From an uncultured Paracoccaceae bacterium (lineage in GTDB: Bacteria > Pseudomonadota > Alphaproteobacteria > Rhodobacterales > Rhodobacteraceae), in NCBI GenBank assembly GCA_934500835.1, contig CAKSTR010000004.1, positions 186,001 to 250,000 of the forward strand: a DNA stretch of 64,000 nt, written 5' to 3'. Below the pieces are notes generated by a model. It searched no databases, was not told where the DNA came from, and was given only the letters and a program-made list of their open reading frames with translations. This document shows positions 18,876-28,700 of this stretch, piece by piece (position 1 is the first letter of the stretch; each line of letters starts with the position of its first letter). The translations under genes were made by a program, and so were the position numbers.

Positions 18876-19190
18876 ATGCCCGGATATGCCTGGGTCCTGG
18901 AAGTCCGCCCCGGACATGAGGACGAATACAAGAAGCGCCACGACGAGATCTGGCCCGAGATGCTGGAGGCTTTGCGGGCCGCCGGCATCCGCAACTACAA
19001 CATCTTCCGCCACGGCCTGACCCTGTTCGGCTTTTTCGAGACCGACGATCTGGAGGCGACCAAGGCCTTTCTGCGCACCAACGCCGTTGACCAGCGGTGG
19101 GGCGAATGGATGGCGCCGATCATGAAGATCGAGATCGATCCCGTGACGCAGTATCCCTATCTGTTGCCCAAGCAGTTCTTCATGGCCTGA
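18876..19190 (+). CDS. rhaM: L-rhamnose mutarotase-like protein
   Basis: 104-residue dimeric alpha/beta-barrel protein matching the rhamnose mutarotase family: EVRPGHEDEYKKRHDEIWPEM near the N-terminus (His and Glu for anomer conversion), IFRHGLTLFGFFE in the centre and a WGEWMAPIM segment. It interconverts sugar anomers after uptake so the correct form reaches the first enzyme. It is the last gene of the operon and the best single clue that the imported sugar is L-rhamnose or a similar 6-deoxyhexose. Related L-fucose mutarotases belong to a different family. Confidence 0.85.
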   Translation: MPGYAWVLEVRPGHEDEYKKRHDEIWPEMLEALRAAGIRNYNIFRHGLTLFGFFETDDLEATKAFLRTNAVDQRWGEWMAPIMKIEIDPVTQYPYLLPKQFFMA

Positions 19191-19210
19191 GGCGGCACCT
19201 CTGCCCGGCG

Positions 19211-19269
19211 GCCGGGGGGCTTCGCGCCCCCCGCACCCCCTGCGGGATATTTGGACCAAAGTGAAAGGG
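19211..19269 (+). repeat. Dispersed hairpin-GATATTT repeat, copy 4
   Basis: Hairpin GGGGGGC-TTCGC-GCCCCCC near 19214-19232, then CACCCCCTGCGGGATATTT and the tail GGACCAAAGTGAAAGG ending near 19269. It lies in the 80-base gap between the convergent mutarotase and hydratase genes and is a plausible bidirectional terminator. Confidence 0.78.
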
Positions 19270-19270
19270 G

Positions 19271-20056
19271 TCAGCGCGTCCAGTCGGGCGGGCGTTTGGC
19301 GAAGAAGGCGGCGATGCCTTCGGCGGCCTCGGCGGTTTCCCAGGTATCGGCCAGCGCCTCGATGCTGCGGGCGATGGTCTCGGCGTCGATGCGGGGGCCA
19401 AGGCTGCGGGCCAGCGCCTTTGCCTGCGCGACGGCGCCGGGGGCGGCGGCAAGATAGGCTTCGGCCTCGGCCATGGCAGCGTGTTGGAGGTCGGCCTCGG
19501 GCACCGCGCGGGCGATCAGGCCAAGGTCCTGCGCCTCGGCGGTGTCGAAAAGCCGGGCGGACATGAAGACGCGGCGGGCGCGGCCCTCGCCCATCCGGGC
19601 CAGCACATAGGGGCCGATGGTGGCCGGGATCAGGCCAAGCCGGGTTTCGGTCAGGCCGAACCGGGTGCCTGCGGCGGCCAGCGCCACGTCGCAGACCGCG
19701 GCCAGACCCACGCCGCCGCCCATCGCCGCGCCATGAATGGCGCCGATCAGCGGCACCGGCAGGCGGTTCAGCGCGTCCAGCATCCCCGCCAGCCTGCCCG
19801 CCCCGGCGATCCGGGTCTCGCGGTCGGCCGCCATCTGTTCGCGCATCCAGTCCAGATCGCCGCCGGCGCAGAAGGTCTTGCCATGGCCCGACAGGATCAC
19901 CGCCCGGATCTGCAGCCCCGGCGTGACCCGCTCTGCGAAATCGGTCAGTTCGGCGATCATCGCGGCCGAGAGGGCATTGCGCTTGTCGGGCAGGTTCAGC
20001 GCCAGCTGCGCGATGCCGCGCGGGTCGATCCGCAGATCCAGCGTGTCATAGCTCAT
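19271..20056 (-). CDS. liuC: Enoyl-CoA hydratase/isomerase family protein (probable methylglutaconyl-CoA hydratase)
   Basis: 261-residue crotonase-fold enzyme with the oxyanion-hole segments SGHGKTFCAGGDLDW and AIHGAAMGGGVGLAAVCD, and the LTETRLGLIPATIGPYV region typical of the LiuC group. In leucine catabolism it hydrates 3-methylglutaconyl-CoA to HMG-CoA. It overlaps the HMG-CoA lyase gene by 4 bases and closes the liu operon, which supports that role over general beta-oxidation. Copy 4 of the dispersed repeat follows its stop. Confidence 0.9.
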   Translation of the reverse strand: MSYDTLDLRIDPRGIAQLALNLPDKRNALSAAMIAELTDFAERVTPGLQIRAVILSGHGKTFCAGGDLDWMREQMAADRETRIAGAGRLAGMLDALNRLPVPLIGAIHGAAMGGGVGLAAVCDVALAAAGTRFGLTETRLGLIPATIGPYVLARMGEGRARRVFMSARLFDTAEAQDLGLIARAVPEADLQHAAMAEAEAYLAAAPGAVAQAKALARSLGPRIDAETIARSIEALADTWETAEAAEGIAAFFAKRPPDWTR

Positions 20057-20910
20057 CCCGCCCTCCTCAGGCTTTGCGCAAAAGCCGCCGCAGCCGCAAG
20101 GGCGGCGGTGTCGATGCCGGTCCGAAAGCCCAGCGAGCGGGCAAAGGCCTCGACCCGCTCGGTCGCGACATTGCCGGCGGCACCGGGGGCGAAGGGGCAG
20201 CCGCCAAGGCCGCCCGCTGCGGCATCGAACACCCGCAGCCCATGGCGCAGCGCGGTGGCGATGTTGTCAAGCGCCCGGCCCGAGGTGTCGTGGAAATGCC
20301 CGGCAAGGCGGGCGGGCGGCACCACCGCGACCACGGCTGCCAGCATGGCGTCGACCTGATCGGGCGTGCCGCGGCCCAGCGTCTCGCCCAAAGCGATCTC
20401 ATGGCAGCCGAGGGCCAGAAGATCCGCCGCCACGCGGGCGACGGCCGCGGGGGGCACCGCGCCCTCGTAGGGGCATTCGGTGACGCAGGAGACATAGCCG
20501 CGCAAGGGGATGCCGGCGACCCGTGCCGCCTTGGTCACCGGCTGGAAGCGGGCCAGGCTTTCGGCGATTGAGCAGTTGATGTTGCGCTGGCTGAAGGTCT
20601 CCGATGCCGCGGTGAAGACGGCCACCTCATCGGCGCGGGCGGCAAGGGCGGCCTCGGCGCCGCGCAGGTTGGGGGTCAGGGCGGCATAGCGGGTGCCGGG
20701 CATCCGGGCGATGCCGGCCATGACTGCGGCCGCATCGGCCATCTGCGGCACCAGTTTCGGATTGACGAAACTGGTGACCTCTATCCGCCGCAGACCGCTG
20801 GCCGACAGGGCATCGACCAGCCGGATCTTGTCTGCGGTCGAGATCGGCCGGGCTTCGTTCTGCAGCCCGTCGCGGGGGCCGACCTCGAAGATCGTCAGGT
20901 GGTCAGCCAT
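20053..20910 (-). CDS. liuE: Hydroxymethylglutaryl-CoA lyase
   Basis: 285-residue DRE-TIM lyase that splits HMG-CoA into acetyl-CoA and acetoacetate. FEVGPRDGLQNE at the N-terminus carries the metal-binding Asp, VTSFVNPKLVPQMAD follows, HFHDTSG supplies His ligands, and GGLGGCPFAPGAAGN has the catalytic Cys. The start at 20910 fits the family and overlaps the end of the biotin carboxylase gene by 8 bases; the longer open frame extends into that gene and is not used. Confidence 0.95.
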   Translation of the reverse strand: MADHLTIFEVGPRDGLQNEARPISTADKIRLVDALSASGLRRIEVTSFVNPKLVPQMADAAAVMAGIARMPGTRYAALTPNLRGAEAALAARADEVAVFTAASETFSQRNINCSIAESLARFQPVTKAARVAGIPLRGYVSCVTECPYEGAVPPAAVARVAADLLALGCHEIALGETLGRGTPDQVDAMLAAVVAVVPPARLAGHFHDTSGRALDNIATALRHGLRVFDAAAGGLGGCPFAPGAAGNVATERVEAFARSLGFRTGIDTAALAAAAAFAQSLRRAG

Positions 20911-22900
20911 CCGCCGCCTCCAGCCGCAGGACGACGGCATCCTTTGCGACCTGATCGCCCTGCGCCACCAGAACCTCGGCCACCACGCCATCGCGGGGGC
21001 TGGTCAGCGCGTGTTCCATCTTCATCGCCTCCAGCACTGCCAGCACCTGTCCCTTGTGCACCTCTTGCCCCGCCAGCGCGGCAAGCCGTGTCACCAGCCC
21101 GGGCATCGGCGCAAGGATGCGGTCGCCGCCCTGCGCATCGTCTTTGCCGCGGCTGGATTCGGGCAGCAGGAACACCGCCCGCCGCCCATCGGCCGAGACC
21201 GCGATCTGCCGCCCCGCAGGCAGCACGGCAAGGCGCTGGCGATGGCCGCCGATCTGCAGCACCGGGGTCTCGCCGCCGGTGATCAGCCGGGCCTCAAGGG
21301 GCTGACCGGCGATCTCGGCCCGGAAGGTGCCACCGCCAAGGGGGGCCAGCCGGACGGGGATGACCTCGTCCCCCCGCGAAAGCGGGATGGTCAGCCCGTC
21401 GGGCTGCCAGTGCCGCCAGCCGGTCAGGCTGTCCCACGGATCGGCGGCATCGCGGGGCGCGAGGTGGCCCTGCGCCTGCAGGGCGGCGGCAAGGGCAAAG
21501 ACCGGCGGCAGGGGTGGCTCGTCCAGCAGCCTGTCAAGGTCGCGGGCGATCAGGCCGGTATCGACCTCGCCGGCGCGAAAGCCCTGATGGGCGGTCAGCG
21601 CGCCAAGGAAATCAAGGTTGGTGACGGTGCCAAGCACTTGTGTCGCGGCAAGCGCCCCTTGCAGGCGGCTCAACGCGGCCTCGCGCGTGGCGGCATGGGC
21701 GATCACCTTGGCAATCATCGGATCGTAGAAGGGGCTGATCTCGTCCCCCGCCTGAACGCCGCTGTCGATGCGCAGGGGGCCGGGGGAAAACGCGCTGGCC
21801 GGGGGAAAACGCAGCACCTCCAGCCGGCCCGTCGCGGGCAGGAAGCCGCCGGGCACATCCTCGGCGTAAAGCCGCGCCTCGACGGCATGGCCGTTCAGAC
21901 TCAGATCCCCCTGGGTAAAGCCGAGCCGCTCGCCCGCCGCCACCCGCAACTGCCACTCCACCAGGTCAAGCCCCGTCACCGCCTCGGTCACCGGATGTTC
22001 GACCTGCAGGCGGGTGTTCATCTCCATGAACCAGAAGCCGCCCTCGCGCAAAGGACCCGAGCCGTCGACGATGAACTCCACCGTACCCGCCCCGCTGTAG
22101 CCGATCGCCTTGGCGGCCCCGGTGGCGGCAGCACCCATGGCGGCGCGCAGGGTTTCGGTCATGCCGGGGGCCGGGGCTTCCTCGATCACCTTCTGGTGAC
22201 GGCGTTGCAGGGAACAGTCGCGCTCGAAGAGATGCACGGCATTGCCATGGCCATCGGCAAAGACCTGCATCTCGATATGGCGCGGGCGGGCGATGTATTT
22301 CTCGATCAGGCAGGCCGGATCGCCGAAGGCGGCTTCGGCCTCGCGCATGGCCGAGCCGAGGGCCTCGGGAAAATCGGCGGGATCATCGACGCGCCGCATC
22401 CCCTTGCCGCCGCCGCCGGCGCGGGCCTTGATCAGCACCGGATAGCCGATCGCGGCCGCGCGGCCGGCAAGGAAGGCCGGATCGCGGTTGTCGCCGTGAT
22501 AGCCGGGGACGACCGGGACACCGGCCTTTTCCATCAGCGCCTTGGCGGCGTCCTTCAGCCCCATGGCCCGGATGGCCGAGGCAGGCGGGCCGATGAAGGT
22601 CAGGCCGGCGGCGGCGACGGCATCGGCAAAACCGGGGTTTTCGCTGAGAAAGCCATAGCCCGGATGGATCGCTTCGGCGCCGGTGGCAAGGGCGGCGGCG
22701 ATGATGCGGTCGCCGCGCAGGTAGCTGTCGGCCACGGTGGCGGGGCCGATGTGCACCGCCTCGTCGGCCATCTGGACATGGCGGGCGCCGATATCGGCCT
22801 GCGAATGGACGGCCACGGTCGCAATCCCCATCCGGCGCGCGGTGGCGATGATGCGGGCGGCGATCTCGCCGCGGTTGGCGATCAGGATCTTGCGGAACAT
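20903..22900 (-). CDS. liuD: Methylcrotonyl-CoA carboxylase alpha subunit (biotin carboxylase/carrier)
   Basis: 665-residue subunit. The N-terminal biotin carboxylase begins FRKILIANRGEIAARII and has the ATP-grasp glycine-rich loop KARAGGGGKGMR and the EMNTRLQVEHPVTE signature. The C-terminal biotinyl domain has the lysine in VLEAMKMEHAL at about residue 623. With the beta subunit it carboxylates 3-methylcrotonyl-CoA. The ATG at 22900 excludes the repeat copy 5 upstream. The gene is 92 bases from mccB and overlaps the lyase gene. Confidence 0.95.
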   Translation of the reverse strand: MFRKILIANRGEIAARIIATARRMGIATVAVHSQADIGARHVQMADEAVHIGPATVADSYLRGDRIIAAALATGAEAIHPGYGFLSENPGFADAVAAAGLTFIGPPASAIRAMGLKDAAKALMEKAGVPVVPGYHGDNRDPAFLAGRAAAIGYPVLIKARAGGGGKGMRRVDDPADFPEALGSAMREAEAAFGDPACLIEKYIARPRHIEMQVFADGHGNAVHLFERDCSLQRRHQKVIEEAPAPGMTETLRAAMGAAATGAAKAIGYSGAGTVEFIVDGSGPLREGGFWFMEMNTRLQVEHPVTEAVTGLDLVEWQLRVAAGERLGFTQGDLSLNGHAVEARLYAEDVPGGFLPATGRLEVLRFPPASAFSPGPLRIDSGVQAGDEISPFYDPMIAKVIAHAATREAALSRLQGALAATQVLGTVTNLDFLGALTAHQGFRAGEVDTGLIARDLDRLLDEPPLPPVFALAAALQAQGHLAPRDAADPWDSLTGWRHWQPDGLTIPLSRGDEVIPVRLAPLGGGTFRAEIAGQPLEARLITGGETPVLQIGGHRQRLAVLPAGRQIAVSADGRRAVFLLPESSRGKDDAQGGDRILAPMPGLVTRLAALAGQEVHKGQVLAVLEAMKMEHALTSPRDGVVAEVLVAQGDQVAKDAVVLRLEAADG

Positions 22901-22920
22901 CGGCGCTCCTGTGGTTGATG

Positions 22921-22985
22921 GCGGCCGGGGGGGTTTCACACCCCCCCGCGCCCCCCCGTGGGATATTTGGACCAAAGTGAAGGCA
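22921..22985 (+). repeat. Dispersed hairpin-GATATTT repeat, copy 5 (inside the liu operon)
   Basis: Hairpin CCGGGGGGG/CCCCCCCG around 22925-22948, then CGCCCCCCCGTGGGATATTT and the tail GGACCAAAGTGAAGG. It fills the 92-base gap between the beta and alpha subunit genes of methylcrotonyl-CoA carboxylase, reading opposite to them. This is the only copy that lies within an operon. Confidence 0.78.
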
Positions 22986-22992
22986 CAGGGCG

Positions 22993-24603
22993 CTACATCC
23001 TGAACAGGCCGAAGCGGGTGTCTGTCGCCGGGGCGTTCAGGGTGGCGGCCAGCGACAGGGCCAGCACCTCGCGGCTTTTGGCGGGGTCGATGATGCCGTC
23101 ATCCCAAAGCCGGGCCGAGGCATAAAGCGGATGCGACTGTTCGGCGAACATGGCGATGGTCGGGGCCTTGAAGGCGGCCTCTTCCTCGGGCGACCAGGTG
23201 CCGCCCTTGCGTTCGATCGCCTCGCGGCGGACGGTGGCAAGGACGCCGGCGGCCTGCTCTCCCCCCATGACCGAGATCCGGCTCATCGGCCAGGTCCAGA
23301 GGAAGCGCGGGCTGTAGGCGCGGCCGCACATGCCGTAATTGCCCGCCCCATATGACCCGCCGGTGATCAGGGTGATCTTGGGCACGGCGGATGTGGCGAC
23401 GGCGGTGACCAGCTTGGCGCCGTCCCGCGCGATTCCGGCGTTCTCATAGGCGCGGCCCACCATGAATCCGGTGATATTCTGCAGGAAGATCAGCGGAATA
23501 TGCCGCTGGCTGCAGAGTTCGACGAAATGCGCCCCCTTCAGCGCCGCCTCCGAGAAGAGCACACCGTTGTTGGCGATGATCCCCACCGGCATCCCCATCA
23601 GATGCGCGAAGCCGCAGACCAGCGTGGTGCCGTAGCGGGCCTTGAACTCATCCAGACGCGAGCCGTCGACGATGCGCGCGATCACCTCGCGGATGTCATA
23701 GGGGGTGCGCAGATCGGGGGGCAGGATGCCGGTGATCTCCTCGGGATCGTAAAGCGGCGGTTCCGGGGTGATGCGCGCCATGGGATAGGGCCGCGGGCCG
23801 CGGTTCAGCCCGGCCACCGCTTGCCGCGCAAGATCAAGCGCATGGGCGTCGTCCTCAGCCAGATAATCCGCCACGCCGGACAAGCGCGTATGCACATCGC
23901 CGCCGCCAAGGTCTTCGGCGCTGACCACCTCGCCCGTGGCGGCCTTCACCAACGGGGGGCCGGCAAGGAAGATCGTGCCCTGCCCCTTCACGATGATCGT
24001 CACATCCGACATCGCCGGCACATAGGCCCCCCCGGCGGTGCAGGAGCCCATGACGACGGCGATCTGGGCAATGCCTTCGGCCGACATATTGGCCTGATTG
24101 AAGAAGATCCGGCCGAAATGGTCGCGGTCGGGGAAGACCTCGTCCTGATTGGGCAGGTTGGCGCCGCCGGAATCGACCAGATAGACGCAGGGCAGCCGGT
24201 TCTGCGCCGCGATCTCCTGTGCGCGCAGGTGCTTTTTCACCGTCATCGGGAAATAGGTGCCGCCCTTCACGGTGGCATCGTTGCAGACCACCATCACCTC
24301 GCGGCCATGCACCCGGCCGATGCCGGCGATCAGCCCGGCCGAGGGGCTGGCACCGTCATACATCCCGTGGCCTGCGAAAAGCCCGACCTCAAGGAAGGGC
24401 GAGCCGGGGTCGAGCAAGCGCGCCACCCGGTCGCGCGGGGCCAGCTTGCCGCGCGCGGCGTGGCGGTCGCGCGCGGCCTGCCCGCCCCCGGCTGCCGCCA
24501 GCGCCGCCGCATCGCGGATCTGCGCCAGCGCGTCCTGATGGGCCGCCTGATTGGCCCGGAACGCCTCCGAGCGCGGCGCGGCCTGCGTGAGGATGACGCT
24601 CAT
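22993..24603 (-). CDS. liuB: Methylcrotonyl-CoA carboxylase beta subunit (carboxyltransferase)
   Basis: 536-residue carboxyltransferase with paired crotonase-like halves. Typical segments include [54 protein letters not shown] and [27 protein letters not shown]. It transfers CO2 from biotin to 3-methylcrotonyl-CoA in leucine breakdown. Length is standard. It overlaps the isovaleryl-CoA dehydrogenase gene by 4 bases and is followed by repeat copy 5. Confidence 0.96.
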   Translation of the reverse strand: MSVILTQAAPRSEAFRANQAAHQDALAQIRDAAALAAAGGGQAARDRHAARGKLAPRDRVARLLDPGSPFLEVGLFAGHGMYDGASPSAGLIAGIGRVHGREVMVVCNDATVKGGTYFPMTVKKHLRAQEIAAQNRLPCVYLVDSGGANLPNQDEVFPDRDHFGRIFFNQANMSAEGIAQIAVVMGSCTAGGAYVPAMSDVTIIVKGQGTIFLAGPPLVKAATGEVVSAEDLGGGDVHTRLSGVADYLAEDDAHALDLARQAVAGLNRGPRPYPMARITPEPPLYDPEEITGILPPDLRTPYDIREVIARIVDGSRLDEFKARYGTTLVCGFAHLMGMPVGIIANNGVLFSEAALKGAHFVELCSQRHIPLIFLQNITGFMVGRAYENAGIARDGAKLVTAVATSAVPKITLITGGSYGAGNYGMCGRAYSPRFLWTWPMSRISVMGGEQAAGVLATVRREAIERKGGTWSPEEEAAFKAPTIAMFAEQSHPLYASARLWDDGIIDPAKSREVLALSLAATLNAPATDTRFGLFRM

Positions 24604-25763
24604 GCAATGGCACCCATCATCTCGCGCCCGATCAGCATCCGGCGGATCTCGCTGGTGCCGGCCCCGATCTCCATCAGCTTGGCGTCGCGGAACAGGCGGC
24701 TGACCGCGCTGTCGGCAAGAAAGCCCGCGCCGCCCATCGCCTGCACCGCCTGATGCGCCACCTGCATCGCGGCCTCCGAGGCATAGAGGACACAGCCCGC
24801 CGCATCGGCCCGCGTCACCTGCCCGCGATCACAGGCGGCGGCGACCGCATAGACATAGGCGCGCGATGAATTCAGCCGGGTGTAGATGTCGGCGATCTTG
24901 CCCTGCATCAGCTGGAAATCCCCGATCCTTTGGCCGAACTGTTTGCGGCTGGCCAGATAGGGCATGATCTCGTCCAGGCAGGCGGCCATGATGCCGGTGC
25001 CGATGCCCGACAGCACCACGCGTTCGTAATCAAGACCCGACATCAGCACGCGCACGCCCTTGCCTTCGGCGCCAAGGATGTTTCCGGCCGGCACCTCGAC
25101 ATCCTGAAAGATCAGTTCGGCCGTGTTCGACCCGCGCATCCCCAGCTTGTCGAAATGCTTGCTGGTGGTGAAGCCGGGCATGCCCTTTTCGACCAGAAAG
25201 GCGGTGATCCCCTTCGATCCCGCCGCCGGATCGGTCTTGGCATAGACCACCAGCGTATCGGCCTCGGCCCCGTTGGTGATCCAGAACTTGGTGCCGTTCA
25301 GCACATAGGCATCGCCCTTGCGGCTGGCCCGCAGCGTCATCGACACCACATCGGACCCCGCGCAGACCTCGCTCATCGCCAGGGCGCCGACATGTTCGCC
25401 GCTGATCAGCTTCGGCAGATATTTCGCCTTCTGCGCTGGGCTGCCGTTCAGCGCGATCTGGTTGACGCACAGGTTGGAATGCGCCCCGTAAGACAGCGAG
25501 ACCGAGGCCGAGGCGCGGGCGATTTCCTCGACCGCCACCACATGCGCCAGATAGCCCATCGCCGCCCCGCCATAATCGGCAGGGGCGGTGATGCCCAGAA
25601 GGCCCATATCCCCCATCTCCCGCCACAAGGGGGCGGGGAAATCATTGTCGCGGTCGGCCGCTGCGGCCAGCGGCTTCACCCGGTCCTGGGCCCAGCGGTG
25701 GACGTGGTCGCGCAGGGCTTCCACCTCTTCGCCCAAGCCGAATGCCATCGAGGCGTTGAACAT
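24600..25763 (-). CDS. liuA: Isovaleryl-CoA dehydrogenase
   Basis: 387-residue acyl-CoA dehydrogenase using FAD. The N-terminal region has [13 protein letters not shown], the middle has [14 protein letters not shown] and the family's [33 protein letters not shown] is at the position carrying the catalytic Glu in isovaleryl-CoA dehydrogenases, and the C-terminus ends with [25 protein letters not shown]. It converts isovaleryl-CoA to 3-methylcrotonyl-CoA. It is 9 bases downstream of the indolepyruvate ferredoxin oxidoreductase gene and so very likely co-transcribed with it. Confidence 0.94.
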   Translation of the reverse strand: MFNASMAFGLGEEVEALRDHVHRWAQDRVKPLAAAADRDNDFPAPLWREMGDMGLLGITAPADYGGAAMGYLAHVVAVEEIARASASVSLSYGAHSNLCVNQIALNGSPAQKAKYLPKLISGEHVGALAMSEVCAGSDVVSMTLRASRKGDAYVLNGTKFWITNGAEADTLVVYAKTDPAAGSKGITAFLVEKGMPGFTTSKHFDKLGMRGSNTAELIFQDVEVPAGNILGAEGKGVRVLMSGLDYERVVLSGIGTGIMAACLDEIMPYLASRKQFGQRIGDFQLMQGKIADIYTRLNSSRAYVYAVAAACDRGQVTRADAAGCVLYASEAAMQVAHQAVQAMGGAGFLADSAVSRLFRDAKLMEIGAGTSEIRRMLIGREMMGAIA

Positions 25764-25772
25764 CGCTTCCCC

Positions 25773-28700
25773 CTATTCCGCCGCGACCTGTGCGGGGTCA
25801 TCCGCCAGAAGCCGCGCCCTGATTTCCTCGCGCCGGCGCTTCTGCTGCGCCGAGGCGGCCTCCTTCACCGGACCATAGCCCCGCACCTGATCCGCCACCG
25901 ACAAAAGATCGGTCAGGGCCGCCGCCCGGTCGGGACGCCACAGCGCGGCGGCAAGGTCCAGATCCTCCTCGACCAGCGCGATCCATTCCCGGTCCAGCCG
26001 CCGGTCAGGACTGCGGGCAAAGGGATCGGCCCATGTGCCGCGCAGGCCCTTCAGCCGCGCCATGACCTTCAGAACCGGAAAGATCCACGGCCCGAACGCG
26101 CGCTTCTTCGGCCGTCCGTCCGGGGCCTTGCCGGGCAGGAAGGGCGGCGCAAGGTTCAGCGCCAGCCGCGGCGTGCCGTCGAACTCGGCCGTCAGAGCGG
26201 CGCGAAATTCGGGGCGGGAGTAGAGCCGGGCCACCTCGTATTCGTCCTTGTAGGCCAGCACGCGGGCATAGCTGACCACGGCCTGACGCAAGACGCTTTC
26301 ACCATTCTTGTCAAATATCTGAGAAAGATTTCTCGCCCTTTGCATGAAGCGATCGGCCAGCGCCGCATCCTGATAGTCCGTCAGATGCGCGGCCCGCTGC
26401 GCGATCAGTTCCTCAACCGTCATCTCTGCCTGCAGCCGCACCGGCTTCGGCGCGGCCAGCGCCAGCACCGCGTCGCGGTCATGCGCCAGCCGGCGGCCCC
26501 AGAGGAAGGCGGCCTCGTTCGCCTTGACCGCCACCCCGTTCAGCCCGATGGCCGTCAGGATCGACTCCCGCCGCAGGGGCACAAGGCCCTGTTGCCACGC
26601 ATAGCCCAGCATCATCAGATTGGCTCCGATCGCATCGCCTGTCAGGGTCTCGGCCAGCGCGCGGAAGTCAAGGAAATGCTCGCGCCCGCGCAGGACGGCC
26701 GCCACTTCGCGCTCCACCGCCGCCGCGCGGAAATCGAAGTCGCGCTCGCGGGTAAAGGCGGCAACCGGGGTGACGGCGGTGCTGACCACCCCCACCGTGC
26801 GGGCCGGATCGCAAAGAACGACGGTGTCCCTGGCCGCCGCCACCACCGCATCGGCGCCCAGCAGAAGATCGGCCCGCCCGGCGGTGATGCGGGGGGCGGT
26901 CGGCGGATGGGCGGCGTCGCCGATGCGGATCTGGCTCAGGACCGCGCCGCCCTTCTGCGCCAGTCCCGCCATGTCCAGCACCATCGGCACCCGCCCCTCG
27001 ACATGCGCGGCCATGGCGACCAGCGCGCCGATGGTCAGCACCCCGGTCCCGCCGATGCCGGTCACGACAAGGTTCCAGATGCCATCCGGCTGCGGCAGCA
27101 CCGGATCGGGGATCGCGCCCCCCTGCGCCGTCACCGCCGGCGCCCGCCGCAGACTGCCCCCCCGGACCGAGACGAAGGACGGGCAGAACCCCTTCACGCA
27201 GGAGTAATCCTTGTTGCAGGCCGACTGGTCGATCTTGCGCTTGCGGCCGAACTCGGTTTCCAGCGGCTCCACCGCCACGCAATTGGACTGGACCGAGCAA
27301 TCGCCGCAGCCCTCGCAGACCGCGGGATTGATCCAGACCCGCAGGTCGGGGTCCTCCATCAGCCCGCGCTTGCGGCGGCGGCGCTTTTCGGCGGCGCAGG
27401 TCTGGTCGAAGATCAGCACCGTCACGCCCGGCACCTGCCGCAACTCCTGCATTACCGCGTCAATCTCGTCGCGGTGGCCGATCTTGGTGCCGGGTGGCAG
27501 GTCCGCCGCGGCATGGCGGCCGGGGTCTTCGGACAGAAGCACCACCCGCGCCACACCCTCCTGAAAGACCTGATGCGCGATCCGCGCCGGCGAGATCACC
27601 CCGTCCACCGGCTGCCCGCCGGTCATCGCCACCGCATCGTTGTAAAGGATCTTGTAGGTGACATTCGCCCCCGCCGCGACCGCCTGCCGGATCGCAAGGT
27701 GGCCCGAGTGGAACCACGTCCCGTCGCCCAGATTGACGAAACGGTGCGGCTCGTCGGTAAAGCGGGAAATCGCGGTCCACGGCACCCCTTCGGCCCCCAT
27801 ATGGGTGAAGGTCTCGGTGTTGCGGTCCATCCATTGCGCCATGAAATGACAGCCGATCCCCGCCATCGCCTTCGACCCCGCCGGCACCCGGGTCGAGGTG
27901 TTGTGCGGGCAGCCGGCGCAGAAATGCGGCAGGCGGATCACCGGGGCGGCATGGCTTTCGGCCCGCTCCTCGGCCCGGTGCAGCACCGCCAGCCGGGCGC
28001 GGATGCGGTCGGCCAGTCCCTCGGGCAGCGCCAGCCGCGTCACCCGTTCGGCAATCGCCGCCGCCACCGTGCCCACGGTCAGGCCCGAGGAATGGTGCAG
28101 GAACGGCCGGTCGGCATCGTCGAACTTGCCGATGATGCGCGGCCGCACATCGGCGCGCCAGTTGAACAATTGCTGCTTGATCTGGTTCTCGATGATCTCG
28201 CGGCGTTCCTCGACGATCAGGATTTCCTCCAGCCCTTCCGAGAAATGCCGGATCCCCTCCGGCTCCAGCGGCCAGGGCATCCGCACCTTGTAAAGCCGCA
28301 GGCCGATCGCCGCCTGTTCCGCCGGCCCGATCCCCAGTTCGACCAGCGCCTGCCGCACATCCTCATAGGCCTTGCCCGAGGCGACGATGCCGAAGCGCGC
28401 CTTCGCATCGGCAATCGTCACCCGGTTCACCCCGTTCGCCCGGGCGAATGCGATGGCGGCATAGCCCTTGTGCTCTTGCAGCCGCTCATCCTGCACCAGG
28501 GGCGGGTCTGGCCAACGCAGGTTCAGCCCGCCGGGGGGCATCTCGAAATCATCCGGCAGGCGGAACTGGATGTCCTCTTGCGCCAGATCGACCACGGTCG
28601 TCGTCTCGACCGTCTCCGAGATGACCTTGAACCCGACCCAGCACCCGGAATAGCGCGACATCGCCACGCCCAGAAGGCCAAGCTCAAGGAATTCATGCAG

